Positions 23,367-31,978 of a DNA stretch of 41,191 bases are shown piece by piece; the first letter of the stretch is position 1; the number at the start of each line of letters is the position of its first letter. This stretch comes from Cellulophaga omnivescoria (GTDB lineage Bacteria; Bacteroidota; Bacteroidia; Flavobacteriales; Flavobacteriaceae), in assembly GCF_001999725.1 (NCBI RefSeq), contig NZ_MDDP01000009.1, positions 1-41,191 of the forward strand. Direction: 5' to 3'. The notes beneath the pieces were generated by a model, which worked only from the letters and a program-made list of their open reading frames with translations, was not told where the DNA came from and ran no database searches. The translations under genes and the position numbers were made by a program.

Positions 23367-23885
23367 ATGACACATAAAGAAAAACCTAAAAAGTCATATT
23401 ATGCACTTATTGCAATTTCTGTAATCGCACTTCTGTTTAATCAATTTAAAGATGATGTTCTTTTTCAAGGAACTGATGAAATTGGCACTGAAATATCAAT
23501 AAATAAGTTTCACGAATTAAAGAAACAAAAAGATAGCGATGGTAAAAGGTACTCGATTATTGGTCATGCAACTATTAGTAATTCTGATATCACGAGAGTA
23601 ATTGGAAGACCTTTAAAGATAATATTTAATGACGCGGATAACAATTATATAGAGCGTTTTGAACTGTATTTTGGAGAAGGTAATAATGAATTTTATCTAC
23701 CGAATGAATTCACACCTGAGGATTTAGTATTGTTTGATAATGAAGGAAATAAACATACATATAATGAAAATGTACGTTTGTCATTTACATTTAAAAGAAT
23801 AAAAAACGCAATCCCAGAGAGAAATGAAGAAACTGGAGAGTATGTTTGGAGTTACAGCCAAATAAGAATTGACTCAGTAAAATAA
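23367..23885 (+). CDS. Membrane-anchored protein of unknown function
   Basis: 172 aa; I do not recognise the family. A basic N-terminus (MTHKEKPKKS) is followed by one hydrophobic segment (YYALIAISVIALLF) that should anchor it in the inner membrane. The remaining 145 residues are polar and probably beta-rich, with acidic stretches (NDADNNYIERFELYFGEGNNE) and a C-terminal WSYSQIRIDSV. It has its own copy of the shared operator-promoter (copy B) and lies between the DUF4386 gene and serine hydrolase SH3. It was probably recruited to the same regulon. Confidence 0.7.
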   Translation: MTHKEKPKKSYYALIAISVIALLFNQFKDDVLFQGTDEIGTEISINKFHELKKQKDSDGKRYSIIGHATISNSDITRVIGRPLKIIFNDADNNYIERFELYFGEGNNEFYLPNEFTPEDLVLFDNEGNKHTYNENVRLSFTFKRIKNAIPERNEETGEYVWSYSQIRIDSVK

Positions 23886-23960
23886 ATTATACATTACAAA
23901 ATATACCAGTTACAATTTTAAGGATTGTTCGTCCTAATATATACATCAAACAAAAGAATT

Positions 23961-25082
23961 ATGAAAATTAAATTATTGCTTGTCTTATCAATACTAGTGC
24001 TTACAAATTGCAAAAATTCAGAAAAAAAAGAAGCCCCTAAATCCTTAGATAAAGTTCAGATTGCCATGGATAAAAATGTAGATTCTCTTCTTTTAGATTC
24101 TAAAATAAATGCTGTTTCAATCGGGGTTTATAAAGATGGAAAAAAGTATATAGCTCACTATGGAGAACTAGATAAAGGGAAAAACAATAAATCAACGAAC
24201 GAAACAATCTATGAAATTGCATCGGTAAGTAAAACGTTTACAGGAGTCTTAGTTGCCAACGCTGTTTTAGAAGGAAAACTAGCTCTTGATGATGATATTA
24301 GAAAGTATCTAAAAGAAGACTTCAAAAACTTCGAATATAATGGTGAACCTATAAAAATCAAACATTTGTTGACACATACCAGTAGAATGTCAAAATTCTT
24401 ACCTGAAAGTATCAATGCGCTGTTAAATGACTTTAATGAAGATTTACCTTTTAAAGTATATGAAGTTCAAAAGGATTACGGTAAAAAAGAATTTTTTAAC
24501 GATTTGCATTTGATAAAACTAGATACTATTCCTGGTGAAAAATATGCATATTCTAACGTTGACACAGAACTCATGGCGGAAATACTGGAAAATGTTTATG
24601 ACAAATCTTTTAATGACATTTTGAAAGACTATTTCCAAAAGAATGCTGATATGCATGATACCTATGTAGACCTTCCAAAAGATAAAGAACAATATTTAGC
24701 TAATGGTTATGGAATGACTGGTAAACTTGTTCCACATGAAGTCGTTATATATGGTGCTGATGGTGGTGTAAAAACCACTATGCCAGATTTAGTTAACTAT
24801 ATGCAATTGCATTTAGACCCTAGCAATAAAGTAGTTGCAGAATCTCACAGAAACCTTCTTGAAAATGGGAATAGAGAAATAGGCTATTATTTCCCTATTA
24901 GAAACAATAAAGAATACGGTACGTATTACAGTATGCACGGAGGTGGTTTTGGTAGTCAAAATTGGTTTTTCCTACTTCCTAAATATAATTTGGGAATCTC
25001 TGTGATTACAAACCAAAGCGACTTGGACACAGCAGATAAATTAATGAAAGTTGTTAAAGGCCTAATTGAGGATTTGAAATAA
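23961..25082 (+). CDS. Class C beta-lactamase-fold serine hydrolase, lipoprotein (SH3)
   Basis: 373 aa from the ATG at 23961, giving a lipoprotein signal MKIKLLLVLSILVLTNC (Cys17); an upstream TTG at 23925 would place polar residues ahead of it. The active-site SxxK is SVSK (S88-K91) in YEIASVSKTFTGVL. The Tyr motif is YSNVD, and a late HGGGFG supplies the HxG equivalent. It is a complete PF00144 domain with no extension, probably acting in the periplasm. It lies 75 nt behind the unknown membrane protein, so it may be transcribed from operator copy B. Confidence 0.9.
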   Translation: MKIKLLLVLSILVLTNCKNSEKKEAPKSLDKVQIAMDKNVDSLLLDSKINAVSIGVYKDGKKYIAHYGELDKGKNNKSTNETIYEIASVSKTFTGVLVANAVLEGKLALDDDIRKYLKEDFKNFEYNGEPIKIKHLLTHTSRMSKFLPESINALLNDFNEDLPFKVYEVQKDYGKKEFFNDLHLIKLDTIPGEKYAYSNVDTELMAEILENVYDKSFNDILKDYFQKNADMHDTYVDLPKDKEQYLANGYGMTGKLVPHEVVIYGADGGVKTTMPDLVNYMQLHLDPSNKVVAESHRNLLENGNREIGYYFPIRNNKEYGTYYSMHGGGFGSQNWFFLLPKYNLGISVITNQSDLDTADKLMKVVKGLIEDLK

Positions 25083-25228
25083 TATAAAAGATGCGAGTTC
25101 ATTAGTTACAAACGAAAATAAAAGCGGATAATTCTAAGTTTAACAAACAGCAACAGAAAAGCAAAAGCTCTACGTTATAATAACTTTTGATTTTTACTAC
25201 GATTTGAACAAATAATAAAATTATAATT

Positions 25229-25744
25229 ATGAAAAAAAGTTTTTTACTAGCAATTACGATAATAGGTTTTTCAATTTCGTCAAATGCGCAAGACATCAAA
25301 TTTGGCTTTAAAGGAGGGGTAAATTTCTCTACTATAAACGGTGATAATTTAGACGATATAGATGCAAGAACCGGATATCATATAGGTGCTGTTGCACAAA
25401 TTGTGTTGACAGATATGTTTGCTTTGCAACCAGAACTTATCTATTCTGCTCAAGGAATTAAAAATTTGGATATTGACTATATCAATATTCCTGTTTTATT
25501 AAAATTCAAATTTGCTAAACTTTTTAGCGTAGAGGCTGGACCCCAATTTGGTTTTATAATTAATGATGAATATACACTGGTTGAACCAGAAAATATTGAT
25601 TTTAGTGGAGTTCTAGGTGTTGGAGTAGAATTCGGTTCTTTTTTCGGTCAATTACGTTATAATATTGGTTTTACTGATATTGTAAAAAATGTTGATACAA
25701 AAAACTCTAATTTTCAAGTTTCTGTAGGGTATTATATATTCTAA
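25229..25744 (+). CDS. Small outer-membrane beta-barrel protein (PorT-like)
   Basis: 171 aa. Signal peptide MKKSFLLAITIIGFSISSNAQ. The mature part is alternating short strands with KFGFKGGVNFSTI at the start, the classic opening of the OMP_b-brl_2/PorT-like family, then FALQPELIYSAQG, IDYINIPVLLKFKF, FSVEAGPQFGFII and a final strand ending in aromatic F (FQVSVGYYIF), as expected for BAM recognition. Predicted eight-stranded barrel. No substrate or partner is evident. Confidence 0.88.
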   Translation: MKKSFLLAITIIGFSISSNAQDIKFGFKGGVNFSTINGDNLDDIDARTGYHIGAVAQIVLTDMFALQPELIYSAQGIKNLDIDYINIPVLLKFKFAKLFSVEAGPQFGFIINDEYTLVEPENIDFSGVLGVGVEFGSFFGQLRYNIGFTDIVKNVDTKNSNFQVSVGYYIF

Positions 25745-25785
25745 ATATCTATAGAGGAATAGATTAAAACGAAAATCTTAACAGC

Positions 25786-26856
25786 ATGAACAAAATACTA
25801 TTAGCCTTAATAATTGTTATTCCTTTAAACGTATTCTCACAAGAGTCTAGTTGCGAAGAAAAACTAGAAGCACAATTGCTTAGTAAAATAAAAAAATACG
25901 AATCTAAAAATCTTGTACCATACTATTCAGAAAAAGATGAAAAATGGGGGTTTCTAGATAAAGAGTCTAAGAAAAAAATTACAGTACCTATTTTTATGAA
26001 ACCTGTCTTTTTTGGTCCATGGCTTAGTGCAGACCATGCTTTTGAAACTAGAAACAATGAAGATGGTTGTAAAATAGTTTTAAAGGGTTCTAAAAGCAAT
26101 TATGATGTGCGTTATGTTTCAGAGGGGGATTATGGCATCTCAAGACAATTATATAATGAATCATTTGAAGAGGTAACAAACAATAGAGAAATGATTAATA
26201 ATGACATTTCCGGTTTTGAAGTAGATGAAGATGGAGCTATCACTTCTTACAATGGTAAATATTATGATTTTAATAATAATGAACCGCTAATTGATAGATT
26301 TGCCATCCAATTCAAAGAAAAATACTATGCGGTAGTTAATAAGCATGAAAATTTTATTACCACCTATTCTATTATTGAACAAGATGGTGAAGTAGTTGAA
26401 GGTTTTGAGAAAATGCGTGACCGTCCTCGCTACAAATATACCTTTGCGACCCTAGAAGATTTGTGGTTTTTAATAGAAGTAGAAAATAATAGAGAGGGTT
26501 ATGTCTTTAGGTCTATTAATCAAAAAGAATCTCCCGTAAAATTTGCATCCCCATATAGTATGACCATATTTCCTAAAACCATTGGGTACGCTATTCTAAG
26601 AACAAAATCGGGATATGGTGTATTGGACTTAACAACAATGAAGTGGAAAATAGAACCGGCTACTGAAAACGTTTTCTACTCCTTACATTATGCTTCATCA
26701 GATATATTGTTAGACAAAAATTATCCGGAACATAATGTTCCAGAGATTCCTCTTGAAGAGATATATGAAAATCGAAAAAAATCGAATATTTATGTTCTTA
26801 ATCCTAAAAATCAATTCCAAGATTTAGACCTAAACTTATATATCCCTAAAAACTAG
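25786..26856 (+). CDS. Secreted protein with WG-repeat-like segments
   Basis: 356 aa with a signal peptide ending NVFSQ. Several segments resemble WG repeats: DEKWGFLDKESKKKITVPIF, KYYAVVNKHENFITTY and SGYGVLDLTTMKWKIEP. The repeats are degenerate, so family assignment is tentative. The cysteine pair near the mature N-terminus (SSCEEK) and at about 95 (DGCKIV) could form a disulfide. It lies 41 nt after the barrel protein gene and may share its transcript. No function can be stated. Confidence 0.6.
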   Translation: MNKILLALIIVIPLNVFSQESSCEEKLEAQLLSKIKKYESKNLVPYYSEKDEKWGFLDKESKKKITVPIFMKPVFFGPWLSADHAFETRNNEDGCKIVLKGSKSNYDVRYVSEGDYGISRQLYNESFEEVTNNREMINNDISGFEVDEDGAITSYNGKYYDFNNNEPLIDRFAIQFKEKYYAVVNKHENFITTYSIIEQDGEVVEGFEKMRDRPRYKYTFATLEDLWFLIEVENNREGYVFRSINQKESPVKFASPYSMTIFPKTIGYAILRTKSGYGVLDLTTMKWKIEPATENVFYSLHYASSDILLDKNYPEHNVPEIPLEEIYENRKKSNIYVLNPKNQFQDLDLNLYIPKN

Positions 26857-26997
26857 TATGATCCCTGTAAATCCTACATTTTAAATCTTATAAACTAGAT
26901 GATATAGAAATGTTATAATTAGATTTATAAAGTGTTGTTTATATTTTAGCAAAACAACAAATCCATGTCATATTGTAGCTAAAAAAAAAGAACTTTA

Positions 26998-28110
26998 ATG
27001 CTAATTTTTGTCTCACTACTGAATATTGCGATTTTTCAAGGAATCGTTTTAAGTTTAATTATTTTAAAGTCACCTTTTTTTAAATCTAAAGGGAATAATT
27101 TTTTAGCATGCACGATATTTACATTATCTCTACTTTTACTCAACCTTGTTTTTGAAGTTAATGGAGCATATAATGTTGTTCCTATCTTAAAAATTTTAGA
27201 TAACGTAGAATGGGTCTTTATTTTACCCGTATTTTTCTTCTTGTTTGTAGAAAATCAAATTAATGATCCTCTTAAAAGTTTTAAAAAAAGAATTTGGTTG
27301 TTTATCCCTTTTGGATATTCTGTAATTATAAATGCTATAGACGCTATTTTTGATTCCAATTCAGTCGGAATTGTATATGATATATTAAGTCAGATTGAAT
27401 TTCTATTGATCTTAATATTTCTACCTTTTATTATATTACGTACTTACACTTTAGTTAAGTTTTCCAACGATGAACAAGACAAAAGATGGATTATTGTTTT
27501 ATGGTTTTTAATTTCGGTATTTCAAATAATATGGCTTTTATCAATTTTAATTGCTTTGTTTTTTGATTACAACATTTCTTATGCAATGAAAATTCTTGCG
27601 TTGTTCGTTTCTTATATAATTCATTGGACAGCATATATTGGAATATATAATTTTAAACTAGCCAAGGATAAAGTTGCAATAAGAAAAATATTAAAAGAAA
27701 AAGTATCTACTCCTTTTATTCAAACACAAATTGTTAAAAAAAACTTAGTTAACCAAGAAATATTCAATCAAGAAAACGATTATTATACAAAACTAGAAAA
27801 ATTGTGTAAAGAACAGCACATATATAGAGATAACTCTTTGGATAGAATTAAAGTCGCAGAAAAACTCAATATAAGTGTTGGTTATTTGTCCCAAATTATT
27901 AACAGCATAAGTCATGAAAATTTCAATACTTATATCAATACCTATCGAGTTGATGACGTTAAGAAAATGATAGTTGATTCGGAATTTGATAATTATAGCT
28001 TGCTTGCTATCTCAATGGAAGCAGGATTTACTTCAAAAACTACTTTCAACAAATCCTTTAAGAAAATTACGGGTGTCACCCCAAACGAGTACAGAAAATC
28101 TAATAGATAA
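26998..28110 (+). CDS. Membrane-anchored AraC-family regulator (seven-helix sensor)
   Basis: 370 aa, same architecture as the regulator at 16037. About seven N-terminal helices (from FVSLLNIAIFQGIVLSLIIL to FVSYIIHWTAYIGIY) are followed by a linker of about 50 residues. The C-terminal double helix-turn-helix shows DRIKVAEKLNISVGYLSQIIN and LLAISMEAGFTSKTTFNKSF, ending KKITGVTPNEYRKSNR. The conserved Gly and Phe positions of HTH_18 are present. It precedes the DUF3575 barrel gene on the same strand, a plausible target. It differs from the 16037 protein enough that the two are old paralogs or separate acquisitions. Confidence 0.92.
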   Translation: MLIFVSLLNIAIFQGIVLSLIILKSPFFKSKGNNFLACTIFTLSLLLLNLVFEVNGAYNVVPILKILDNVEWVFILPVFFFLFVENQINDPLKSFKKRIWLFIPFGYSVIINAIDAIFDSNSVGIVYDILSQIEFLLILIFLPFIILRTYTLVKFSNDEQDKRWIIVLWFLISVFQIIWLLSILIALFFDYNISYAMKILALFVSYIIHWTAYIGIYNFKLAKDKVAIRKILKEKVSTPFIQTQIVKKNLVNQEIFNQENDYYTKLEKLCKEQHIYRDNSLDRIKVAEKLNISVGYLSQIINSISHENFNTYINTYRVDDVKKMIVDSEFDNYSLLAISMEAGFTSKTTFNKSFKKITGVTPNEYRKSNR

Positions 28111-28198
28111 GTGCCGATTTATTCACTCTGAAGTTTTTGAAACCTTTTTAATCACGGATAAATTACTTTAGCCTCATAAAAATATTAATACACTTTTA

Positions 28199-28747
28199 AT
28201 GAAAAAAACAATTTTAGTCACAACAATGCTATTTTCACTTTTTCTAGTTAAAGCTCAAGATCAAAATAGCAATACAGTTTACCAATTTGAAAAGAAAAAT
28301 GATGTAAAGCTCAATGCATACTCTACGTCACTAGGCCTTTTTGAGGTTACATATGAAAGGAATTTAAATAAAAACTCTTCATTGGGAATTGTAGGCTTAT
28401 ATGCATTTAGTCAGAAATTTGATGAAGATGTCAATTATCAAATTTCACCTTTTTACAGAAGATACTTTAGTAAAAAATATGCTTCAGGTTTTTTTACGGA
28501 AGGGTTTGCAACACTAGGTTCTATCGATGGAAAACAACTATATGATTTAGATGGAAATTTAACCTTAAACGAAGGACCTGATGTAATTGATTTATCATTA
28601 GGAGCAAGTGTTGGTTATAAATGGGTTACCAAAAGTGGAATTGTTTTTGAAGCTTTATTTGGTATGGGTGGTAATTTGTTTAATGCATATAAAACAGACC
28701 ATGATATTATAAATCGTCGTGCAATAAGTATTGGCTACCGATTTTAA
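28199..28747 (+). CDS. DUF3575-family outer-membrane protein
   Basis: 182 aa. Signal peptide MKKTILVTTMLFSLFLVKAQ. The mature sequence has the DUF3575 pattern SLGLFEVTYERNLNKNSSLG, YQISPFYRRYFSKKYASGFF, EGFATLGSIDG and a C-terminal strand ISIGYRF ending in Phe. Predicted small outer-membrane barrel. It is 88 nt downstream of the membrane AraC regulator, with a possible -7 element TACTTTAG at 28164-28171. No ligand is known. Confidence 0.85.
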   Translation: MKKTILVTTMLFSLFLVKAQDQNSNTVYQFEKKNDVKLNAYSTSLGLFEVTYERNLNKNSSLGIVGLYAFSQKFDEDVNYQISPFYRRYFSKKYASGFFTEGFATLGSIDGKQLYDLDGNLTLNEGPDVIDLSLGASVGYKWVTKSGIVFEALFGMGGNLFNAYKTDHDIINRRAISIGYRF

Positions 28748-28933
28748 TCGCAGTTTCAACAAAATGTAAATTAAAAAGCTTAAAATATAATATGTAGGCG
28801 TGTTTAAACAAAAAAACTTGTACTACTAACACAGAGGAATTGACGGTATATAGAATCATTAAGACTTAATCTGGATAGAAAATAATGTTGGGTTAAATGA
28901 TATTGCCAAAAACGATGTGAGTTTAATTACCTA

Positions 28934-29638
28934 CTAACTTTTAAACCTTTCTTCAACCATAGTCTTGTAACTTTCGCCAATAGGAATTTCTATTTTGCCA
29001 ATTTCAACATCGCTCTTCGTAAAAGCTGTTATTTGAAAATAATTAACAATATAGGAGCGATGAATGCGTATAAAGCGACTGTCTAACTCTTTTTCAAAAG
29101 CAGAAATACTAAATTTTACAGTATGTGATTCATTTACTAAATGAATCTTTATATAATCTTTTAAACTTTCTATATATAAAATTTCGGCAAAATCTATTCT
29201 TATTTTTTTTCTGTTTTTTGTTACAAAAATAAAATCATCCTTTTCGGTAGTTAGCGTAGTTTGATACTCTTGACTATAACTATTTTGCTGTTGTTTAAAT
29301 TTTTCAATTGCTTTAAAAAAACGTGAAAAACTAATAGGTTTTAATAAATAATCTATAGCGTTCAATTCAAATCCGTCCAAAGCATAATTCCTGTAAGCTG
29401 TTGTAAATATCACATTAGGTTTGTGAAGCAAGTTTTTAAAAAAATCTGTACCCTTTAAAACAGGCATTTCTATATCTAAAAATAATAAATCTATTGCTTG
29501 CCGTTGTAAAATGGCACTTGCTTCTATTGCACTAGAACAAGAAGCTATAAGCTCAAAATCTGTTAATTGCCCTATGTGAGCTTCGATTAACTCTCTAGCT
29601 AATTCTTCATCGTCAATAATTAAACATTTGTACTTCAT
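28934..29638 (-). CDS. LytTR-family response regulator
   Basis: 234 aa. The N-terminal receiver domain has the acidic pair in LIIDDEE (9-12), phospho-acceptor D55 in LLFLDIEMP, and T/K positions in FTTAYRNYALDGFELNAIDYLLKP. The C-terminal LytTR DNA-binding domain (about 135-234) has KIRIDFAEILYIESLKDYIKIH and FIRIHRSYIVN. It is co-transcribed behind its kinase with a one-base overlap (TAATG). LytTR regulators often control envelope or exported enzymes; nearby SH4 and NTF2-like genes are candidates (inference). Confidence 0.94.
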   Translation of the reverse strand: MKYKCLIIDDEELARELIEAHIGQLTDFELIASCSSAIEASAILQRQAIDLLFLDIEMPVLKGTDFFKNLLHKPNVIFTTAYRNYALDGFELNAIDYLLKPISFSRFFKAIEKFKQQQNSYSQEYQTTLTTEKDDFIFVTKNRKKIRIDFAEILYIESLKDYIKIHLVNESHTVKFSISAFEKELDSRFIRIHRSYIVNYFQITAFTKSDVEIGKIEIPIGESYKTMVEERFKS

Positions 29639-30711
29639 TATTTGGCAAGTAATTTTAAAGTTACTTCATAGGTTTCTTTAGCATTTTTAATATCCAATAT
29701 ATAATTATTTGGATATACTAACTCTAACTGCTTTTTTACATTTTTTAAACCAATACGACTCTCTTCACTATTTTCAAGGCTAGCATTAGGCTTAGTGTTT
29801 TTTATATAAAAAACAATCTGACTATTTTCAAGGTTAATATTTATTTCTATCAAAGCTTCTTTTAACTCTTGGCTAACGCCGTGTTTAAAAGCATTTTCAA
29901 TAAAAGTTAACAATAAAAGTGGTGCAATATTCACATCTTTTTTAATATTGTTTTCAAATAAAATTTGAACGCGTTTACCATACCTTACTTTTTCTAAAGA
30001 AAGATAGTTGTTAATCAGCTCGATCTCTTTTTGAAGCGAAACGAAGGTATCATTACATCTATAAAGCATATAATCTAAAATATCTGCTAATTTTTCTATT
30101 ACATCCGGTGTTTGGTCAGATTTTTTTAATGCTAGCGAATACAAATTATTTAAAGTATTAAATAAAAAATGCGGATTTAATTGATGCTTTAAGGCAGTTA
30201 ATTCTGCTGTTTTCTTCTGTTCATTTAACTTTAAAAGCCTTTGCTGATTCTTATAAAACTGAGCCATTAGAAGTAATACGGCAGGTGTTAAAAACAAAAT
30301 AGATTTACTTAAAAAAACAGAGAAATTGCTAAATCTTTTCCAAAATGAATCTTCCGCATATTTTTTAGCTATGTCATTATAGTACTCTATATATTTTGGT
30401 TCATATAAATACATATGAAGTGTAACATACAATGCAAACATTAGAATTAGTAAAATTATAAGCCAAAAAATAAAAAGATAGTTTCTTTTTTCGTTTAAAA
30501 ATTTTGGAACTAACAGATACAAACAAGTGTATGCTGTGATTATTTGTGGGATTATGATTTTACAGGTAGAGTGAAATAACTGTAAATAACCTGCTTCAAA
30601 ATTACTAACATTTATAGAAAGAATAAAGTATAGGAACACAGATATCCAAAACAATAAATGTTTGAATAATATAGACCTATATGGGTTGTATTTTTTTAAA
30701 AAAGGCTTCAT
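29638..30711 (-). CDS. LytS-type sensor histidine kinase
   Basis: 357 aa. Four N-terminal helices (about 18-36, 52-68, 78-100 and 131-152) form a small membrane sensor without a large periplasmic domain. After a coiled-coil stretch (QRLLKLNEQKKTAELTAL) comes the His_kinase (PF06580) motif LNPHFLFNTLNNL with H181. The ATPase domain follows, with LLLTFIENAFKHGV (N box) and ESRIGLKNVKKQLELVY (G box). It forms a two-component pair with the overlapping LytTR gene. The pair is divergent from the NTF2-like/SH4 operon, with 205 bp between start codons. Confidence 0.94.
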   Translation of the reverse strand: MKPFLKKYNPYRSILFKHLLFWISVFLYFILSINVSNFEAGYLQLFHSTCKIIIPQIITAYTCLYLLVPKFLNEKRNYLFIFWLIILLILMFALYVTLHMYLYEPKYIEYYNDIAKKYAEDSFWKRFSNFSVFLSKSILFLTPAVLLLMAQFYKNQQRLLKLNEQKKTAELTALKHQLNPHFLFNTLNNLYSLALKKSDQTPDVIEKLADILDYMLYRCNDTFVSLQKEIELINNYLSLEKVRYGKRVQILFENNIKKDVNIAPLLLLTFIENAFKHGVSQELKEALIEININLENSQIVFYIKNTKPNASLENSEESRIGLKNVKKQLELVYPNNYILDIKNAKETYEVTLKLLAK

Positions 30712-30889
30712 CTGAAATAGCTAAAATACAATTATACTGGCTATTATTATTTAAAAGTCGCTAAAACCGCTATCTAGGATGTCGAACATAGCTTTTTTGA
30801 TGATAAGAGTATAATTGTTAAAAATATCCTTTCTGTGGGCATTCATTAATTACTGGTCTATTTACTTAAAATCGTATATACCTCACTTA

Positions 30890-30897
30890 TACTTTTG
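30890..30897 (+). promoter_or_regulatory. Candidate -7 box of the NTF2-like/SH4 operon
   Basis: TACTTTTG matches TAnnTTTG, 19 nt before the start codon at 30917. A GTCTATTT element lies 34 nt upstream (30856). It resembles the first half of the shared operator but lacks TTTACAA and has different spacing, so it is not counted as a fifth copy. Confidence 0.45.
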
Positions 30898-30916
30898 AAT
30901 CAAAATACTTTTAAAT

Positions 30917-31357
30917 ATGAAAAACTTAATTTTTACTTTACTATTAGGGTTTATTGCAATAACTGCTTTCGGACAGAAAGTTGGAATGAGTTCCGATGAG
31001 ATAGATCTTTCAGATCGTCAAGCTATAATCACCACAATTAAAAATTTTTATATAGGCGACCACACAGGAAGTATAAAACATAAAAAACTTTCTATGCATG
31101 AAAAAGGGGCATACAGATATGTAAATAAAGAAGGAAAATATAAAGAAAGTGAATTTCGATTAGATTCTGACAATGCTGATCCAAATTACAAAGAAGAGCT
31201 TTTGAGTATTGAAATTTATGATAAGATATCCTTTGCTAGACTTCGACTAGATCAATTTCACTCTAAAATTCCTGAATACAAATTAATGATACTTCATAAG
31301 GTTGATAGCCAATGGAAAATTACCAGTATCTATTGGGGTTACGGAATAAAACAATAA
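30917..31357 (+). CDS. Secreted NTF2-like protein (lumazine-binding-like)
   Basis: 146 aa with a signal peptide ending ITAFGQ. NTF2-like pattern: DRQAIITTIKNFYIGDHTGS at the N-terminus, then HEKGAYRYVNKEGKY, IEIYDKISFARLRLDQF and the last strand LMILHKVDSQWKITSIYWGY. Related in layout to the proteins at 17945 and 31370. It is the first gene of a run with 31370 and SH4 (spacings 12 and 30 nt). A ligand-binding or accessory role beside the hydrolase is inference. Confidence 0.8.
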   Translation: MKNLIFTLLLGFIAITAFGQKVGMSSDEIDLSDRQAIITTIKNFYIGDHTGSIKHKKLSMHEKGAYRYVNKEGKYKESEFRLDSDNADPNYKEELLSIEIYDKISFARLRLDQFHSKIPEYKLMILHKVDSQWKITSIYWGYGIKQ

Positions 31358-31369
31358 AAATAATATATC

Positions 31370-31948
31370 ATGAAATACTTACTCTATCTGATGTCTTTCT
31401 TGTCATTTTTCTTAGTCTTTTCACAAGCCAATAAAAACCATAACAAGATAAATGAACAGCAATTACTTATTACTATTTATGGAAATCAAAATTCTAAAAA
31501 AATTATTAATTACGATAAAAGCTTTGTAAGTGAATCTAAACTTTTCTATGAAAGTTTAGAAAAAAAGAGTCCCACACAATTATCTGATAAAGAGAAAATT
31601 GGATTTACACTAAAAAACTATATAGAAGGGAGTTCTTATAATAATCTTGAACAATTAGAAAGTGTTTTTACAGAAAATGCCACTTTATACTTAACAGTTG
31701 GCGGTGAATTTAAATCGTTAACACCAAAAGAATATGTTGCTTTTTTTAAAGATGCTGAAAAAGGAAAGTTTAATGGTCGCTATGGAAAAGTATTATCAAT
31801 TGAAGTAGTAAAAGATATAGCAACTGCAAAAGTAGAAATTTCTATTCCAGAAAGGAAAATGATCTATATCGATTTACTTCTACTAAAAAAAATTGGAGAT
31901 AATTGGAAAATAATTAGTAAAACAGCAACACGAGTTGACGGTAATTAA
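31370..31948 (+). CDS. Secreted NTF2-like protein with N-terminal extension
   Basis: 192 aa. Signal peptide MKYLLYLMSFLSFFLVFSQA. A poorly conserved N-terminal stretch (20-75) is followed by an NTF2-like domain: KEKIGFTLKNYIEGSSYNN, LESVFTENATLYLTVGGEF, VVKDIATAKVEISIPER and LLLLKKIGDNWKIISKTATR. This is a second Lumazine_bd_2-type protein in tandem with 30917, and SH4 follows after 30 nt. Two consecutive secreted NTF2-like genes before one hydrolase suggest a heteromeric or multi-ligand role, though nothing in the sequence proves it. Confidence 0.8.
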   Translation: MKYLLYLMSFLSFFLVFSQANKNHNKINEQQLLITIYGNQNSKKIINYDKSFVSESKLFYESLEKKSPTQLSDKEKIGFTLKNYIEGSSYNNLEQLESVFTENATLYLTVGGEFKSLTPKEYVAFFKDAEKGKFNGRYGKVLSIEVVKDIATAKVEISIPERKMIYIDLLLLKKIGDNWKIISKTATRVDGN

Positions 31949-31978
31949 CATGAACTATATCCTAAAATGTTAAGCATA

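Noticed and set aside
28790-28936. Short frame ending NNVGLNDIAKNDVSLITY as a possible serine hydrolase remnant
   Set aside because: Too short and without a conserved motif; the resemblance to hydrolase C-termini is not convincing.
29730-29750. TTTTTTACATTTTTT similar to the operator core
   Set aside because: It lies inside the histidine kinase coding sequence, without GTC or a promoter box at the fixed distance.
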